A stretch of 64,000 nt of DNA from Methylomarinum sp. Ch1-1 (GTDB taxonomy: Bacteria; Pseudomonadota; Gammaproteobacteria; Methylococcales; Methylomonadaceae): assembly GCF_030717995.2 (NCBI RefSeq), contig NZ_CP157743.1:682001-746000 (forward strand), written 5' to 3'. The notes under the pieces were generated by a model, which searched no databases, was not told the origin of the DNA, and was given only the letters and a program-made list of their open reading frames with translations. Every line of letters starts with the position of its first letter. The first letter of the stretch is position 1. Position numbers and translations under genes: made by a program. Positions 28,783 to 38,853 of the stretch are shown here, in pieces.

Positions 28783-29442
28783 TTACACTATTCTGCCGTC
28801 GACAATGCGAATCTTGCGCTTGGCGCGTAGTCCCAGATCCGGATCGTGGGTGATGACGATCAGCGTGACGCCTTGTTCGTTCAAGCGCTCCATCAGCTCG
28901 ATAATTTCCAGACCGGAATGAGTATCGAGGTTACCGGTCGGTTCGTCGGCCAACAAAATCGAAGGATTCATGATAGTGGCCCTGGCGATGGCGACCCGTT
29001 GACGTTGTCCGCCGGATAATTGATCCGGGCGATGTCCGGCTCTGGCGCTCAAATCCACCGAGGCCAGCACTTCATCGACCCGCTGTTTGCGTTCTTGTTC
29101 CGGGATGCCGGCCAGTATCATCGGCATTTCTATATTTTCTGCGGCGCTGAGCCGCGGAATCAGATGAAAAAACTGAAAAATAAAGCCGATATTTTCGCGG
29201 CGCACTTGCGCCAGACGATTATCATCGAAGGCGGTAACGTCCTGACGATTTAACCGATAAATACCGGATGAGGGCTGGTCGAGTAAAGAAATGATGTTCA
29301 GCAAGGTCGATTTTCCGGAGCCTGAAGGCCCCATTACCGAAACATATTCGCCGTCGTTAATGGTGAGGTTGATGTTTTCCAGTGCGTGCACGGTCTGGTC
29401 GCCCACTTGAAAAAATCGGTTGATATTTTCCAGTTCGATCAT
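28783..29442 (-). CDS. MacB-type ABC transporter ATP-binding protein
   Basis: 219 residues. Walker A MGPSGSGKSTLLNIISLLD, Q-loop FIFQFFHLIPRLSAAENIE, signature LSGGQRQRVAIARA, Walker B ILLADEPTGNLDTHSG and the H-loop VIVITHDPDLG are all intact. This is the LolD/MacB class that pairs with FtsX-type permeases. The ATG overlaps the stop of the HlyD adaptor gene (ATGA), and its stop was originally 2 bases from the permease start. Confidence 0.93.
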   Translation of the reverse strand: MIELENINRFFQVGDQTVHALENINLTINDGEYVSVMGPSGSGKSTLLNIISLLDQPSSGIYRLNRQDVTAFDDNRLAQVRRENIGFIFQFFHLIPRLSAAENIEMPMILAGIPEQERKQRVDEVLASVDLSARAGHRPDQLSGGQRQRVAIARATIMNPSILLADEPTGNLDTHSGLEIIELMERLNEQGVTLIVITHDPDLGLRAKRKIRIVDGRIV

Positions 29443-30581
29443 TGCTGTTCAACCACATAGGCGCCGGGCTCAATTCCTTCCTGACCGATCGATAACACGA
29501 TTTTTTCCCCCGCCTCCAAACCGGATAGCACTTCGGTATAATTCCAGTTGCTCAAACCGGGCTGAAAACTGCGCTCCACCAGCCGACCTTCAGCGTTCAT
29601 CATCAATACCCGGCTGTTTTCCAACACCGCTGCGGTGGGAATTCTTAAGACATGCTCTTTTTCGGCCAGCAACACCTCGATGTCGGCGCTGTAACCGGGC
29701 AACAAGGAAACGAGGTCTTCGGGATCGGTGAGTTTGACTTCAACTTCGACGGTGCGGGCTTGTTTTTCTTTTTCTAATACATAGGGAGCGATGCGAGTGA
29801 CGGCGCCGGAGCAACGTTTCTCGTCAAAAGCATCCAATGAGACACATGCGCGCATCCCGGTTTTGATTTTCGGTGCATCGACTTCGTCGATCGGGGCGGA
29901 AACATATAGACAGCTGATATCCAATAGGTCTATCGGCGGCAGGGTCGGTATGCCCGGTGGCGACGGCGTGACGAATTCGCCCAGTTCGGCATTGATTTCG
30001 GCGATGACGCCGTCAAACGGCGCTAAAACGAGGGTGCGCCGCACCGCCGCTTCCGCGATATCGAGCCTGGCTTGGCTGACGGTGATCGATTGTCTGGAGG
30101 CTTGGCAAAAAGCCTGTTTGGCCTCGGCTTCGGTGACGGCGAGATCGACTTGTTCTTCGGAAACCAGTTGCTTGCTGAGTTGTAATCTAGCCAGCCTGAC
30201 AGCCTCTCTTTTGGCGCCGGCCGCTAGCAGGCAGGCTTGTTTAGCTGTGGCCTGGTCGACTTTAATCTGGGCGCGCTGCAAGTCGACCTGGGCTTTTAAA
30301 TCCTGATTCCAGACTTCCAGCAGGAGTTGATCCTGTTTGACCGCATCACCTTCATCGACATGCAGTTTTGCCACTTGGCCGCCGGTTGCTGGCGCCAAGT
30401 AGGTGCGGCGGCACGCCTTGACGGTGCCGACGCGCGTGTTGGCGACAATCTCCTTAACCTCGCCCTTGGCCAGTCGATAGATTTTAGCCGCTACGGGTTT
30501 GGGCCGTTGCAAATACAAATAGGTCAGCACGATGACGATAACGACGACAGTTATTTGCCAAATACGTTTAGCGGACATCAT
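29439..30581 (-). CDS. HlyD-family periplasmic adaptor (MacA-like)
   Basis: About 380 residues. An N-terminal membrane anchor (ITVVVIVIVLTYLYL) precedes a lipoyl half-motif (LAPATGGQVAKLHVDEGDAVKQDQ), a coiled-coil hairpin (about 85-185), the second half-motif (VLAPFDGVIAEINAELGEFV) and beta-barrel/membrane-proximal domains. It links an inner-membrane ABC exporter to an outer-membrane channel. It is first in the operon with the ATPase and permease genes. No outer-membrane TolC homologue is in this window. The ATG at 30581 follows a GGA. Confidence 0.9.
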   Translation of the reverse strand: MMSAKRIWQITVVVIVIVLTYLYLQRPKPVAAKIYRLAKGEVKEIVANTRVGTVKACRRTYLAPATGGQVAKLHVDEGDAVKQDQLLLEVWNQDLKAQVDLQRAQIKVDQATAKQACLLAAGAKREAVRLARLQLSKQLVSEEQVDLAVTEAEAKQAFCQASRQSITVSQARLDIAEAAVRRTLVLAPFDGVIAEINAELGEFVTPSPPGIPTLPPIDLLDISCLYVSAPIDEVDAPKIKTGMRACVSLDAFDEKRCSGAVTRIAPYVLEKEKQARTVEVEVKLTDPEDLVSLLPGYSADIEVLLAEKEHVLRIPTAAVLENSRVLMMNAEGRLVERSFQPGLSNWNYTEVLSGLEAGEKIVLSIGQEGIEPGAYVVEQQ

Positions 30582-30642
30582 TAAATCCAAATATGATTAG
30601 CGAAAAGACCTCAAAGATGGGCATCGGATACAGTATTAACCT

Positions 30643-30775
30643 GTAACTACTCACCCCCATTCGTAGGGTGGATAAGCGGAGCGCATCCACCGGGTCGGCA
30701 TCTTTGGTGGATGCGCCCTTCAGACTTATCCACCCTACATGCCCTGCCGCGTTCGATAAGTGGGTGAACAGTTAC
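30643..30775. mobile_element. Family D palindromic MITE, copy 1
   Basis: 133 bases starting GTAACTACTCACCC and ending GGGTGAACAGTTAC. The inside is the 73-bp palindrome GGGTGGATAAGC…GCTTATCCACCC. Flanks ATTAACCT (30635-30642) and TTTAACCT (30776-30783) are an 8-bp target duplication with one change. Ends and duplication length match families B, C and the IS66-like element. Confidence 0.85.
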
Positions 30776-30816
30776 TTTAACCTTATAATAGGCAGCTTTT
30801 ATTCTGGCATTATTTA

Positions 30817-30942
30817 CCCAGCACCTAAATTCCATGGCTACTGGACTATATTTTACATTCCAGGATAATTTAGGTGCTGGGTTTCTCGACAGACATACCC
30901 CATGCCCTAAACACCGCAAAATGCTCAAACTGAGAATTGCTG
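30817..30942. repeat. Hairpin H plus right half of repeat O
   Basis: H at 30817-30881 with the majority loop, followed directly by the right half of O ending GAGAATTGCTG. The left half of O is absent. Located between the HlyD gene and hemW, which are divergent, so it lies within their shared upstream region. Confidence 0.8.
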
Positions 30943-30994
30943 TTATTTACCTATATCAGACAAACTAAACGATGACAATGATACACTTACGGCG

Positions 30995-32149
30995 ATGAAC
31001 GGAACATTAACCCCATCCATACCGCCGCTCAGCCTCTACATACACATTCCCTGGTGCATACAAAAGTGTCCTTACTGTGACTTCAACTCTCATGCGGTCA
31101 AAGAGCCATTGCAGGAATCGCGTTATATAGACGCCTTGTTAAATGATCTTCGCGGCGAGTTAGCATTGTTGGAAACGCCGCGGCCGATAGACTCGATCTT
31201 CATCGGCGGCGGCACGCCGAGCCTGTTTTCAGCCTCTTCATTAGAGTATTTGCTGAACGGCGTGCAGAAATACGCGACCTTGTCCGATCATGCCGAAATC
31301 ACGTTAGAGGCCAACCCCGGCACCTTTGAGAGTAGTAAGTTCGCCGATTTTCATAATATAGGTATTAATCGCCTGTCTATCGGTATTCAAAGTTTCAATG
31401 ACCGGCATTTGCAGGCCTTGGGTCGGGTGCATAATGCCGCCGAGGCTTTGCGCGCCGTCGAAATCGCGTTTCGTTCGGGATTTGACAACATCAATTTGGA
31501 TTTGATGTTCGGACTGCCGGAGCAACGACAGCAAGAGGTTGTCGAAGATGTCGAAACGGCGATCGGTTTGGCGCCAACGCATATTTCTTTTTATCAGTTA
31601 ACGTTGGAGCCCAATACCTACTTTCACAAGTTTCCGCCTCCCCTGCCGGCGGACGACGATATCTTTCGCGCCCAGAAAGTCTGTCAGCAATTATTGGCCG
31701 AACACGGTTATCATCAGTATGAAGTTTCCGCTTACGCCAAGCAAGGGAAAAAATGTCGACACAACCGCAACTATTGGCGATTCGGCGATTACCTGGGCAT
31801 CGGCGCCGGCGCCCACGGTAAAATCAGCCGGTCACTGCCGGATAATATTATTCGCACCCAAAAAAGCAAAAGGCCAGAACACTATCTAAAACAGATCGAC
31901 ATTAGCACTCGCAGCATCATCACAGCCGAGCAGTTGCCGTTGGAATTTGTCATGAACCACTTGCGTCTGAGCAGCGGTTTCCATCTGGACCATTACCGGG
32001 CGGTTACCGGCTTGTCCGCCGAGACGCTGGAGCCTGGGCTGTCGTCCAGCGTAGCCGCAGGCTTGTTGCTGAACGAAGACGGTCATTATCGCTGTAGTGA
32101 TAAGGGGTGGGATTTTCTAGATAGTATTCTGGAAAAATTCATCGACTGA
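30995..32149 (+). CDS. hemW: HemW-like radical SAM protein (heme chaperone)
   Basis: 384 residues. The radical SAM cluster motif is [13 protein letters not shown] (Cx3CxxC), following LYIHIPWC. Also [51 protein letters not shown] and DLMFGLPEQ, all typical of HemW (formerly called HemN-like), with the C-terminal HemN domain. HemW binds heme and delivers it to respiratory proteins and lacks the extra Cys of true coproporphyrinogen dehydrogenase. pyrE follows on the same strand after about 58 bases. Confidence 0.94.
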   Translation: MNGTLTPSIPPLSLYIHIPWCIQKCPYCDFNSHAVKEPLQESRYIDALLNDLRGELALLETPRPIDSIFIGGGTPSLFSASSLEYLLNGVQKYATLSDHAEITLEANPGTFESSKFADFHNIGINRLSIGIQSFNDRHLQALGRVHNAAEALRAVEIAFRSGFDNINLDLMFGLPEQRQQEVVEDVETAIGLAPTHISFYQLTLEPNTYFHKFPPPLPADDDIFRAQKVCQQLLAEHGYHQYEVSAYAKQGKKCRHNRNYWRFGDYLGIGAGAHGKISRSLPDNIIRTQKSKRPEHYLKQIDISTRSIITAEQLPLEFVMNHLRLSSGFHLDHYRAVTGLSAETLEPGLSSSVAAGLLLNEDGHYRCSDKGWDFLDSILEKFID

Positions 32150-32207
32150 GTATAATAAGCAAGTTTTTTTCAAATCCATCCCAGTCCTTTTTAATCAATA
32201 CATCATC

Positions 32208-32846
32208 ATGCTCGATTATCAGAAAGAATTTATTCAATACGCGCTGGATTGCGGCGTTCTCAAATTTGGCAGCTTTCAATTAAAGTCCGGTCGCACCAGC
32301 CCCTACTTTTTCAACACCGGTTTGTTTAATACCGGTAGACAGCTGGACAAGCTAGGCCAGTTTTATGCACAGGCCTTGATCGAATCCGGCTTGCAGGTCG
32401 ATATTTTATACGGCCCCGCTTACAAAGGCATCCCGCTGGTCAGCACCACCTCCATAGCCTATGCGCGTATGAAACAGGATATTCCTTTTGCCTTTAACCG
32501 TAAGGAGGCGAAGGATCATGGCGAAGGCGGCGCATTGGTCGGTTCGCCGTTGCAGGGCAAGACATTGATTTTGGACGATGTCATCACCGCCGGCACCTCG
32601 GTGCGGGAATCGGTGAAAATCATCACCCATGCCGGCGCCGAACCCGCGGGAGTGTTGATTGCATTGGATAGACAGGAAAAGGGCCAACATGAAAAATCGG
32701 CCATTCAGGAAGTCCGTGACACCTATAATATACCGGTACTGTCGATTATTTCACTGGCCGATATCATCGAATTTCTTGAGTTGGACGGCAATTCAGCGGA
32801 GCAACTGAGGATAATCCGTGAATACCGTCAGCAATATGGCATATAA
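32208..32846 (+). CDS. pyrE: Orotate phosphoribosyltransferase
   Basis: 212 residues. It converts orotate and PRPP to orotidine 5'-phosphate in pyrimidine synthesis. Recognisable are [53 protein letters not shown] (catalytic loop) and the PRPP-binding motif [17 protein letters not shown]. The C-terminus [11 protein letters not shown] is normal. Confidence 0.97.
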   Translation: MLDYQKEFIQYALDCGVLKFGSFQLKSGRTSPYFFNTGLFNTGRQLDKLGQFYAQALIESGLQVDILYGPAYKGIPLVSTTSIAYARMKQDIPFAFNRKEAKDHGEGGALVGSPLQGKTLILDDVITAGTSVRESVKIITHAGAEPAGVLIALDRQEKGQHEKSAIQEVRDTYNIPVLSIISLADIIEFLELDGNSAEQLRIIREYRQQYGI

Positions 32847-32961
32847 AAATAACAGTTCTGAATATTTCGTCTACACTTAGTGAAAACAAAAGCGGCGGTT
32901 TCGTTTTGCTGCAGAGAATTACGTAACACTATAGAGTACAGTCATCAACTAAAGGCTTGCC

Positions 32962-34926
32962 ATGAGGAATCTGGAATTTAAAGATCAATTGCATGAATAT
33001 TCGCAATGGCGCGAACAACTGGTTCAAGCCATTGAAATGTATAGAGAATGGCGCAGTCGCTATAAGCTCAGTGATCCTCACAGTACCGATACCCTGCTCA
33101 ATATCATTAGCGGACTGCAATCAGACCGCATTACTTTGGCCTTCGCCGCCGAATTTTCGCGCGGTAAAACCGAATTGATTAATGCGCTTTTTTTCGCCGA
33201 AACCGGGGTCAGGTTATTGCCTTCATCGCCAGGCCGCACGACGATGTCGCCTACCGAATTGTTCTGGGATGAGGAAGGCGGCAGTTATATCCGTCTGCTT
33301 AATATCGAAAGCCGGCTGGAAGACATTTCCTTATTGGAATACAAACGCAATCCCGAGCGTTGGACTCAGATCGATCTCGATTGCGATTCTCCTACTCAGA
33401 TGCAGGAGGCTTTCAAAGAGTTGGTTGCGACTAAGGAAGTGCCAAGGGAGATCGCGGACAAACTGGGCTTGTGGAATGAACGGGAAGCGGCCGAACAAGG
33501 CATCATCAATCCTGAAAAGGTCGAGATCCCCTGTTGGCGACACGCATTGATCAGTTTTCCTCATCATTTGTTGAAACAAGGCTTGTGCATTCTGGATACG
33601 CCGGGCTTGAATGCTTTGGGAACCGAGCCTGAATTGACCCTAAGTATGTTGCCCAGCGCCCAAGCGATCGTTTTCGTATTGGCGGCCGATACCGGCGTGA
33701 CCAAAAGCGATATGGAGATGTGGAAAAACCATGTCTGCGGATCCAGAGGTCACAGCAAGCAAGGTCTGGCAGTCGTGATGAATAAGATCGACTCGATGTG
33801 GGACGATTTGTCCGGGGAGCAAGGATATGAAGAATCGATCCTGAAACAAATCGATACCTCGGCGTCCATTTTAGGATTGAATAAAGAGGTGGTCTTTCCG
33901 GTCTCGGCAAAACAGGCTTTGCTGGCCAAGGTCAAATCCGATGACGCTTTATTACAGAAAAGCCGACTGGATAAATTGGAAGAATACCTATCCAACGATA
34001 TCTTGCAACAGCGCCGTCAGATTCTGATGGATACGATAATCAAAGACATCGGTTTTCTGGTCAGCGAATCCTCCAACCTGATCAACACCAAGCTGACCAA
34101 TGCCAGTAAACAGTTGCAGGAATTCAAGCAAATGGATTTCGAAAATCAGGAAATGACCGGCAAGCTGATGGCGGAAACCCGCGACCGGCAACATGCCTAT
34201 ATGGCCAATGTGGAAAACTTTCAGGCCAGCCGTAAGGTCTTTACGGTTCAGGCTAAGATGCTGATCGATTCTTTTGCCAAGGAAAGAATTGACGAGATCA
34301 TCAAAACGACCAAGCAGGATATGAGCAAAAGCCTGACGACTTACGGCATGAAGCAGAATATCCGCAAACTTTTTGATGAGCTGCGCGATTTATTGCAGGA
34401 TTCCGTCGATATCACCAACGAAACTCGTCGCCTAGTCAAAGCGATCCACAAAAAATTTCAGGATGAATACGGTTTCAAGGAAATAGAACCGCAATTGTTT
34501 TCGATTAAACAATATCAGTTCGAACTAGAGCAGATTTTCGAAGAAGGCGAGGTTTTTCGCAGTAGCGCCAAAACGACGATGACCGAACAGAGCATCGTCG
34601 TCAACAAGTTGTATAGCACGCTGATTGCCAAAGCCCGAAACATATTGCATCAGGCTCACAAAGATGCGATGACCTGGAGCAATAGTGTGTTGACGCCGCT
34701 GATGCATCAGATTAAGGATCATAAAAAACAGATTGAAAGTCGACTACAGATGTTGCGTAAAATCAGCGATTCGAAAGAAAGCGTCGCCGATAACATCACC
34801 CATCTGGAAGAAGAGTTGCAACAGCTGAAAAATCAACGTAAGGAATTGATGACGATAATCAAGGCCATGCATTTCGATGCTTACAGCCAACAAAGTAAGG
34901 AAGAACCCTTAGAAGCAGTTTATTAA
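32962..34926 (+). CDS. Dynamin-like GTPase
   Basis: 654 residues, no predicted membrane helix. The G domain (about 50-330) has P-loop FAAEFSRGKTELINALFF, G2 Thr in PGRTTMSPTE, G3 LDTPGLNALG and G4 VVMNKIDSMWDD. The first P-loop position is Ala where most dynamins have Gly (xGEFSxGKS). After it come long helical segments (about 370-640) with coiled-coil pattern (KKQIESRLQMLRKISDSKE, LEEELQQLKNQRKELM). Bacterial dynamin-like proteins remodel or protect membranes, often as tandem pairs; this one is single. It starts at the ATG at 32962, with a weak AAGG upstream. Confidence 0.82.
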   Translation: MRNLEFKDQLHEYSQWREQLVQAIEMYREWRSRYKLSDPHSTDTLLNIISGLQSDRITLAFAAEFSRGKTELINALFFAETGVRLLPSSPGRTTMSPTELFWDEEGGSYIRLLNIESRLEDISLLEYKRNPERWTQIDLDCDSPTQMQEAFKELVATKEVPREIADKLGLWNEREAAEQGIINPEKVEIPCWRHALISFPHHLLKQGLCILDTPGLNALGTEPELTLSMLPSAQAIVFVLAADTGVTKSDMEMWKNHVCGSRGHSKQGLAVVMNKIDSMWDDLSGEQGYEESILKQIDTSASILGLNKEVVFPVSAKQALLAKVKSDDALLQKSRLDKLEEYLSNDILQQRRQILMDTIIKDIGFLVSESSNLINTKLTNASKQLQEFKQMDFENQEMTGKLMAETRDRQHAYMANVENFQASRKVFTVQAKMLIDSFAKERIDEIIKTTKQDMSKSLTTYGMKQNIRKLFDELRDLLQDSVDITNETRRLVKAIHKKFQDEYGFKEIEPQLFSIKQYQFELEQIFEEGEVFRSSAKTTMTEQSIVVNKLYSTLIAKARNILHQAHKDAMTWSNSVLTPLMHQIKDHKKQIESRLQMLRKISDSKESVADNITHLEEELQQLKNQRKELMTIIKAMHFDAYSQQSKEEPLEAVY

Positions 34927-35450
34927 TGGGTAATAACTTTCAAGTTCTCCGTTAATAAGCAGTTGTTATTGCGTTTCACCAGATTCAAAATGCTAATGAT
35001 GCGCCTACTTCCAGCAATTCCCAATTTGGATAACAAAGAGGGCTTGGGGTGTTTGGCAAGGATGCCGCCGTCAAGTCCCCAGCACCTAAATTCCATGGCT
35101 ACTTGGGCGGGGCACTCGCCCCGAATGGCTCTTTTCGCGCCGAGGGCGGCGCTCCTAGGCAAAGCGCCGTCTTGCCTTCGGATGTTGAACAGCGTGAAGC
35201 GCATCAAAAGCCGGTGCGCTTCCTATCGTCAGCACACCCACATTCGTGAGATGGATCACGCGCAGCGGATCGGCTAAAAGCATTCAATGCACGCGGGGCG
35301 GGTTATTCAACCCGCCCCGAACGTTTAATTTACTTTAGGCGTAATTATTCAACGTACTTTTAATGAGGTAGCCCTGGCAAGTCGCCATATCCTATATCTA
35401 TTACAGTCTGCTATCATATTGCCTACCACCATCTGATTTGGGAGTGGGCC
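34927..35450. repeat. Gene-free stretch with partial O/H and REP-like repeats
   Basis: Holds the left half of a variant O element fused to the left arm of H (35012-35102), a reverse REP-like unit with the core GCTTCCTATCGTCAGC at 35218-35233, and a hairpin with arms GGGCGGGTT and AACCCGCCC at about 35295-35325. No gene seen. Confidence 0.75.
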
Positions 35451-35579
35451 ATGAAACGATCAATTCTGATGCTATTCGTGCTGCTGTCTGTTTGGGGCTG
35501 TGAGAACAACAAGGGGCAATACCGTCATGATCCCAACCATCACGACAAAATCATCAAGTTCATCGACATCGGCTCATGA
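35451..35579 (+). CDS. Small lipoprotein-like peptide
   Basis: 42 residues: MKRSILMLFVLLSVWGCENN, then a short polar tail rich in His and Asp ending FIDIGS. A Lys/Arg N-terminus, hydrophobic core and a Cys after Gly give a lipoprotein signal, though Trp at -2 is unusual for a lipobox. A GGAG ribosome site lies about 6 bases before the ATG. It ends directly against the yaiI stop (tail to tail, 35579/35580). Function unknown. Confidence 0.55.
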   Translation: MKRSILMLFVLLSVWGCENNKGQYRHDPNHHDKIIKFIDIGS

Positions 35580-36041
35580 TCAACACACGTTGTTGATGCC
35601 CTGCTGCGCCAGAAACTTGTCCAATTGATTGGCGAAGGCCTGAATATCGCGCGGCCCCAATGCCGAAGGTCCGCCCGTTTCGACGCCGCTGGCGCGTAAT
35701 GTCTCCATCAAATCACGCATGTTCAAACACTCGTTGATATTTTCCCGGGTGTAACGTTCGCCGCGCGGATTGATCGCATGCCCGCCTTTGCCGATGACGT
35801 CCGCCGCCAGCGGTATGTCACCGGTGACGACCAAATCGCTCGTTTCCAGCCTTTTGACGATCTCGTTATCGGCGACATCGAAGCCGGAACTGACCTGCAG
35901 AAACTTGATATGGCGAGAAGGCGGCGTCGCTAAATAATGGTTGGCGACGAGAGTGGTGGTCACATGAGTGCGCTCCGCCGCTCGAAACAATATATCCTTG
36001 ATGGCTTTCGGACAGGCATCCGCATCGACCCAAATTTGCAT
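35580..36041 (-). CDS. yaiI: YaiI/YqxD family protein (DUF188, NYN-like)
   Basis: 153 residues starting [24 protein letters not shown], the invariant DUF188 beginning. Also [28 protein letters not shown] and the C-terminal [21 protein letters not shown]. The acidic residues are those of a PIN/NYN nuclease-like fold, but activity is undemonstrated. The start at 36041 is preceded by GGAGA. A group II intron inserted 58 bases upstream separates it from its original promoter region. Confidence 0.93.
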   Translation of the reverse strand: MQIWVDADACPKAIKDILFRAAERTHVTTTLVANHYLATPPSRHIKFLQVSSGFDVADNEIVKRLETSDLVVTGDIPLAADVIGKGGHAINPRGERYTRENINECLNMRDLMETLRASGVETGGPSALGPRDIQAFANQLDKFLAQQGINNVC

Positions 36042-36099
36042 GTTTTCTCCTTGATGAATTTTTAGATTTATAAGCTTGTAGCCTGGATGCAGCGTAGCG

Positions 36100-38140
36100 G
36101 TGTGACTGGCATGGTAGTCAGCTAGCTGGTGAAAGTCCAGCCTTTGCCCTGTGAGAAGGGAAGAAGTAGGCGAAAGCAAGGGTGTCCAAAGAAACTCCCG
36201 GTAGCTACCCAACAGGGAAGCACGGTTACCGAGAGCCAATGCGGAATCTGAAAGAAGCTCTAGCCGAATCGGTCACCTAAACGAGAGTGAACCTTCGTAA
36301 GGCGGCAGCAAGAGGATGAGGTGCCCGCGTCCACCGAAGTCCGATATTCTCACCGTAACTTGCTGTTGTATTGAAGGTAGGTGGACCGAGATAAAGTTGA
36401 CTATCTTACCCAGTGAAGGGCCGTCGGCTTCGGGTCGGTGTAACTGCGACACCTTAAGCCCTAAGCGCAGCAGTAATGCTGACGTGATGAACCGAGGGTC
36501 TGCAGATGAAGCCGTAGTAATCGTAAAGTTCGATGCCGATGAGGTTATGGTGACATAGCTGAGGGAAAAACATCGAACCAGTGACAGGAAGTTGGAGGTG
36601 AAGGGTGGAACACGTAAGCGGCCATGGCCGTTGATTATAAACTGAGGGTCTGAGATCAGCCTGACAGGAGCAATCGACTATTCGCGTCGTAAACAGTGAA
36701 CGAATCGATTGCGCGAGATTGAAGAAAGGCCATTGCAAGAGAGAGAAAAAAAAGTGAAATGAACGAACATGACCGATTGATTGAGGAACCAAGACTCTTT
36801 GACCAACTGTGCTCAACGTTGTATTTGAGTGCGGGATTTGAACAGGTGAAGAAGAACAAAGGCAAACCCGGCATTGACGGGGTCACGATAGCCGACTTTG
36901 AAGCCCGTTTAGACGAAGAGCTAAGTCGTCTGCAACAGGAATTGCAGGATTGGACTTACCAACCCTCGCCGGTTCGCCGAGTGGAAATACCTAAGCCTGG
37001 CGGCAAGGGCGTACGTCTGCTCGGCATACCGACGGTGCGGGATCGTGTGGTACAGACGACCCTGAAATTGTTGCTGGAACCGATCTTTGATCCGCATTTT
37101 CAGGGCACAGCTATGGCTTTCGTCCGGGACGGAGTCAACACCAAGCGGTGCAAGCGGCGCAACGGATCGTGGAAAGCGGTAAACCCTATGTGGTGGACAT
37201 CGACTTATCGAAGTTCTTCGATCGTATTCACCACGACCGGCTGATTGGCCGGATGGGGCAACGGATCGCCGACAAACGCATCTTGCGCTTGATCGGCATG
37301 ATGCTGCGCAGTGGCGTGATGATCAACGGCGTCGTCAACCCCAACAAGGAAGGTGCGATGCAGGGCGGACCGTTAAGCCCCTTGCTGAGCAACATTGTTC
37401 TGGACGAACTGGATCAGGAATTGGAAAAGCGCGGACTGGAATTTTGTCGGTTTGCCGATGACTGCAACATTTTCGTTGGGTCGCAAAAGGCGGCGGAGCG
37501 AGTGATGGAGAAAGTCAGCCAATTCATCGAAAACAAGCTGAAACTGAAGGTGAACCGGGAGAAAAGCCAAGTGGCTAAATCCGATGCGGTAAAGTTCTTA
37601 GGCTTTACCGTGGTCGACGGGACGGTGGCGATTGCGCACAAAGCCCTGCAAACGGCCATGAGTAAAGTCAAAGCCTTAACGCCGCGAGGCACCCATCAGA
37701 CGCTGAATCACACCCTGGCCGACCTTAATCAGTGGTACGTGGGCTGGGCCAACTACTACAGCTTGACCCAATACCCGTCCCAGCTGAGGAAAATCGAAGC
37801 CCATATCCGGCGACGATTACGAGCGAGGCTGGTGAGTCAGCAGAAGCGGAAACAGCATCTGTATCGAAACCTGGTCAAACGGGGCGTACCGCGAAAGCAA
37901 GCCGCCCAGACGGTCTTTTCCAACAAGAAACGGTGGGCGCTTTCCGCAACCCGAGCGGTGACGAGAGCCTATCCGAACAGTTGGTTTATCAACCTGATGG
38001 GACAGGAAATACGATCCGACCGACAGTTAGCGCATTGGTTTGAGGTATCTCAATGGATTCGTCTTACGTGAGGAGCCGTGTACGGACCCGTACGCACGGT
38101 TCTGTGGGCAGACGGGAGCTGCGGCTCCCTCTGACCCGAT
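36100..38140 (+). mobile_element. Group II intron with frameshifted maturase ORF
   Basis: 5' end GTGTGACTGG at 36100 fits the GUGYG consensus. The 5' 650 bases are structured RNA domains, the maturase ORF follows, then a domain V-like hairpin (GAGCCGTGTACGG…CGTACGCACGGTTC, 38073-38106) and a domain VI-like hairpin ending CCCGAT at 38140. Joining the flanks (GCGTAGCG | GAATCCAGG) restores one arm of a palindromic repeat whose other arm follows at about 38170-38205. So the intron sits in the stem of a REP-like hairpin just upstream of yaiI. Confidence 0.85.
36759..38071 (+). pseudogene. ltrA: Group II intron reverse transcriptase/maturase, frameshifted
   Basis: N-terminal part in one frame (36759 to about 37104): KNKGKPGIDGVTIADFE, PVRRVEIPKPGGKGVRLLGIPTVRDRVVQ. 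The rest in the next frame: HSYGFRPGRS, VVDIDLSKFFDRIHHDRL, GGPLSPLLSN, FCRFADDCNIFV (the RT active site, FADD) and the maturase X domain, with no endonuclease domain after it. The switch falls at 37104-37106 (GGGCACAGC), consistent with loss of one base. Translation from the first start would give only a 161-residue N-terminal fragment ending at 37244. The intron may still be mobilised in trans. Confidence 0.88.
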
Positions 38141-38220
38141 GAATCCAGGAAAGCCCTCGCCACAATGCCCAGGATTCCGCACGCTCCATCCGGGCTACGA
38201 TCGAAACATTGCCAAAGCTA

Positions 38221-38790
38221 TTAATCGGCAGACAAATGCGCATCGATCACTTGCTCGGCCAGCGCGATCATATCGACAGGACAAACGCCCTTGTTGACCT
38301 GAGCGATGGCCGACATGCCTTCCAATAATACGAACAACTTATACGCCAATTGCCCGGCCTGATCCGCGCCCATTGCGGTGCACAGTTCCGTCAATACGCC
38401 GACTTCCCATTGCTTGAATTGCCGGCAGGCGTTCTCGATAGCCTCATCCTTGTCGGCAAACTCGCCCATCGCGTTGACAGCCAGGCATCCGTGAAAATTA
38501 ACGTCGCCGAACCAACCTGCTGCATCGTTGAAGATCGCTCGGATTTTATCCCTGGCGTCCTCCTGTGCATTTTCCAACAATTCATCGATATGTTGTTGAT
38601 AGGACGCGCGGTAATGTTCCAACACTGCCAGGATCAACGCATTTTTGGTTGGATAGTATTTGTACAAGGTTCGTTTCGATACGGCGGCCTCGCGCATGAT
38701 CAAATCGACGCCGGTGGCGTAAAAGCCGTTTTCCTTGAACAGCCGATAGGCGGTTTCGACTATCGCGTCTTTTTTGATGGTAGTTCGCAT
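38221..38790 (-). CDS. TetR-family transcriptional regulator
   Basis: About 189 residues from the ATG at 38790. The N-terminal helix-turn-helix is KKDAIVETAYRLFKENGFYATGVDLIMREAAVSKRTLYKYYPTKNALILAVLEHY, with the usual TetR recognition helix (SKRTLYKYYPTK). The C-terminal domain (about 60-189) has Cys in NFHGCLAVNAM and is typical of TetR_C for small-molecule ligands. It is divergent from the cytochrome P460 gene and the gap contains three operator-like palindromes, so it most likely represses P460 and itself. Confidence 0.9.
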   Translation of the reverse strand: MRTTIKKDAIVETAYRLFKENGFYATGVDLIMREAAVSKRTLYKYYPTKNALILAVLEHYRASYQQHIDELLENAQEDARDKIRAIFNDAAGWFGDVNFHGCLAVNAMGEFADKDEAIENACRQFKQWEVGVLTELCTAMGADQAGQLAYKLFVLLEGMSAIAQVNKGVCPVDMIALAEQVIDAHLSAD

Positions 38791-38853
38791 GAGGGTCTGG
38801 CAAGCGCTTTCTGTTAGTTTCAACACCTACAGCTTACCAGCAGACGGCAAAAA

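Noticed and set aside
37104-37106. Programmed frameshift in the intron maturase
   Set aside because: The site GGGCACAGC has no slippery heptamer or homopolymer, so plain loss of a base is more likely.
38221-38790. TetR gene as cargo of the group II intron
   Set aside because: The intron ends at 38140 with domain VI; the TetR gene lies outside, on the other strand, with its own operators.
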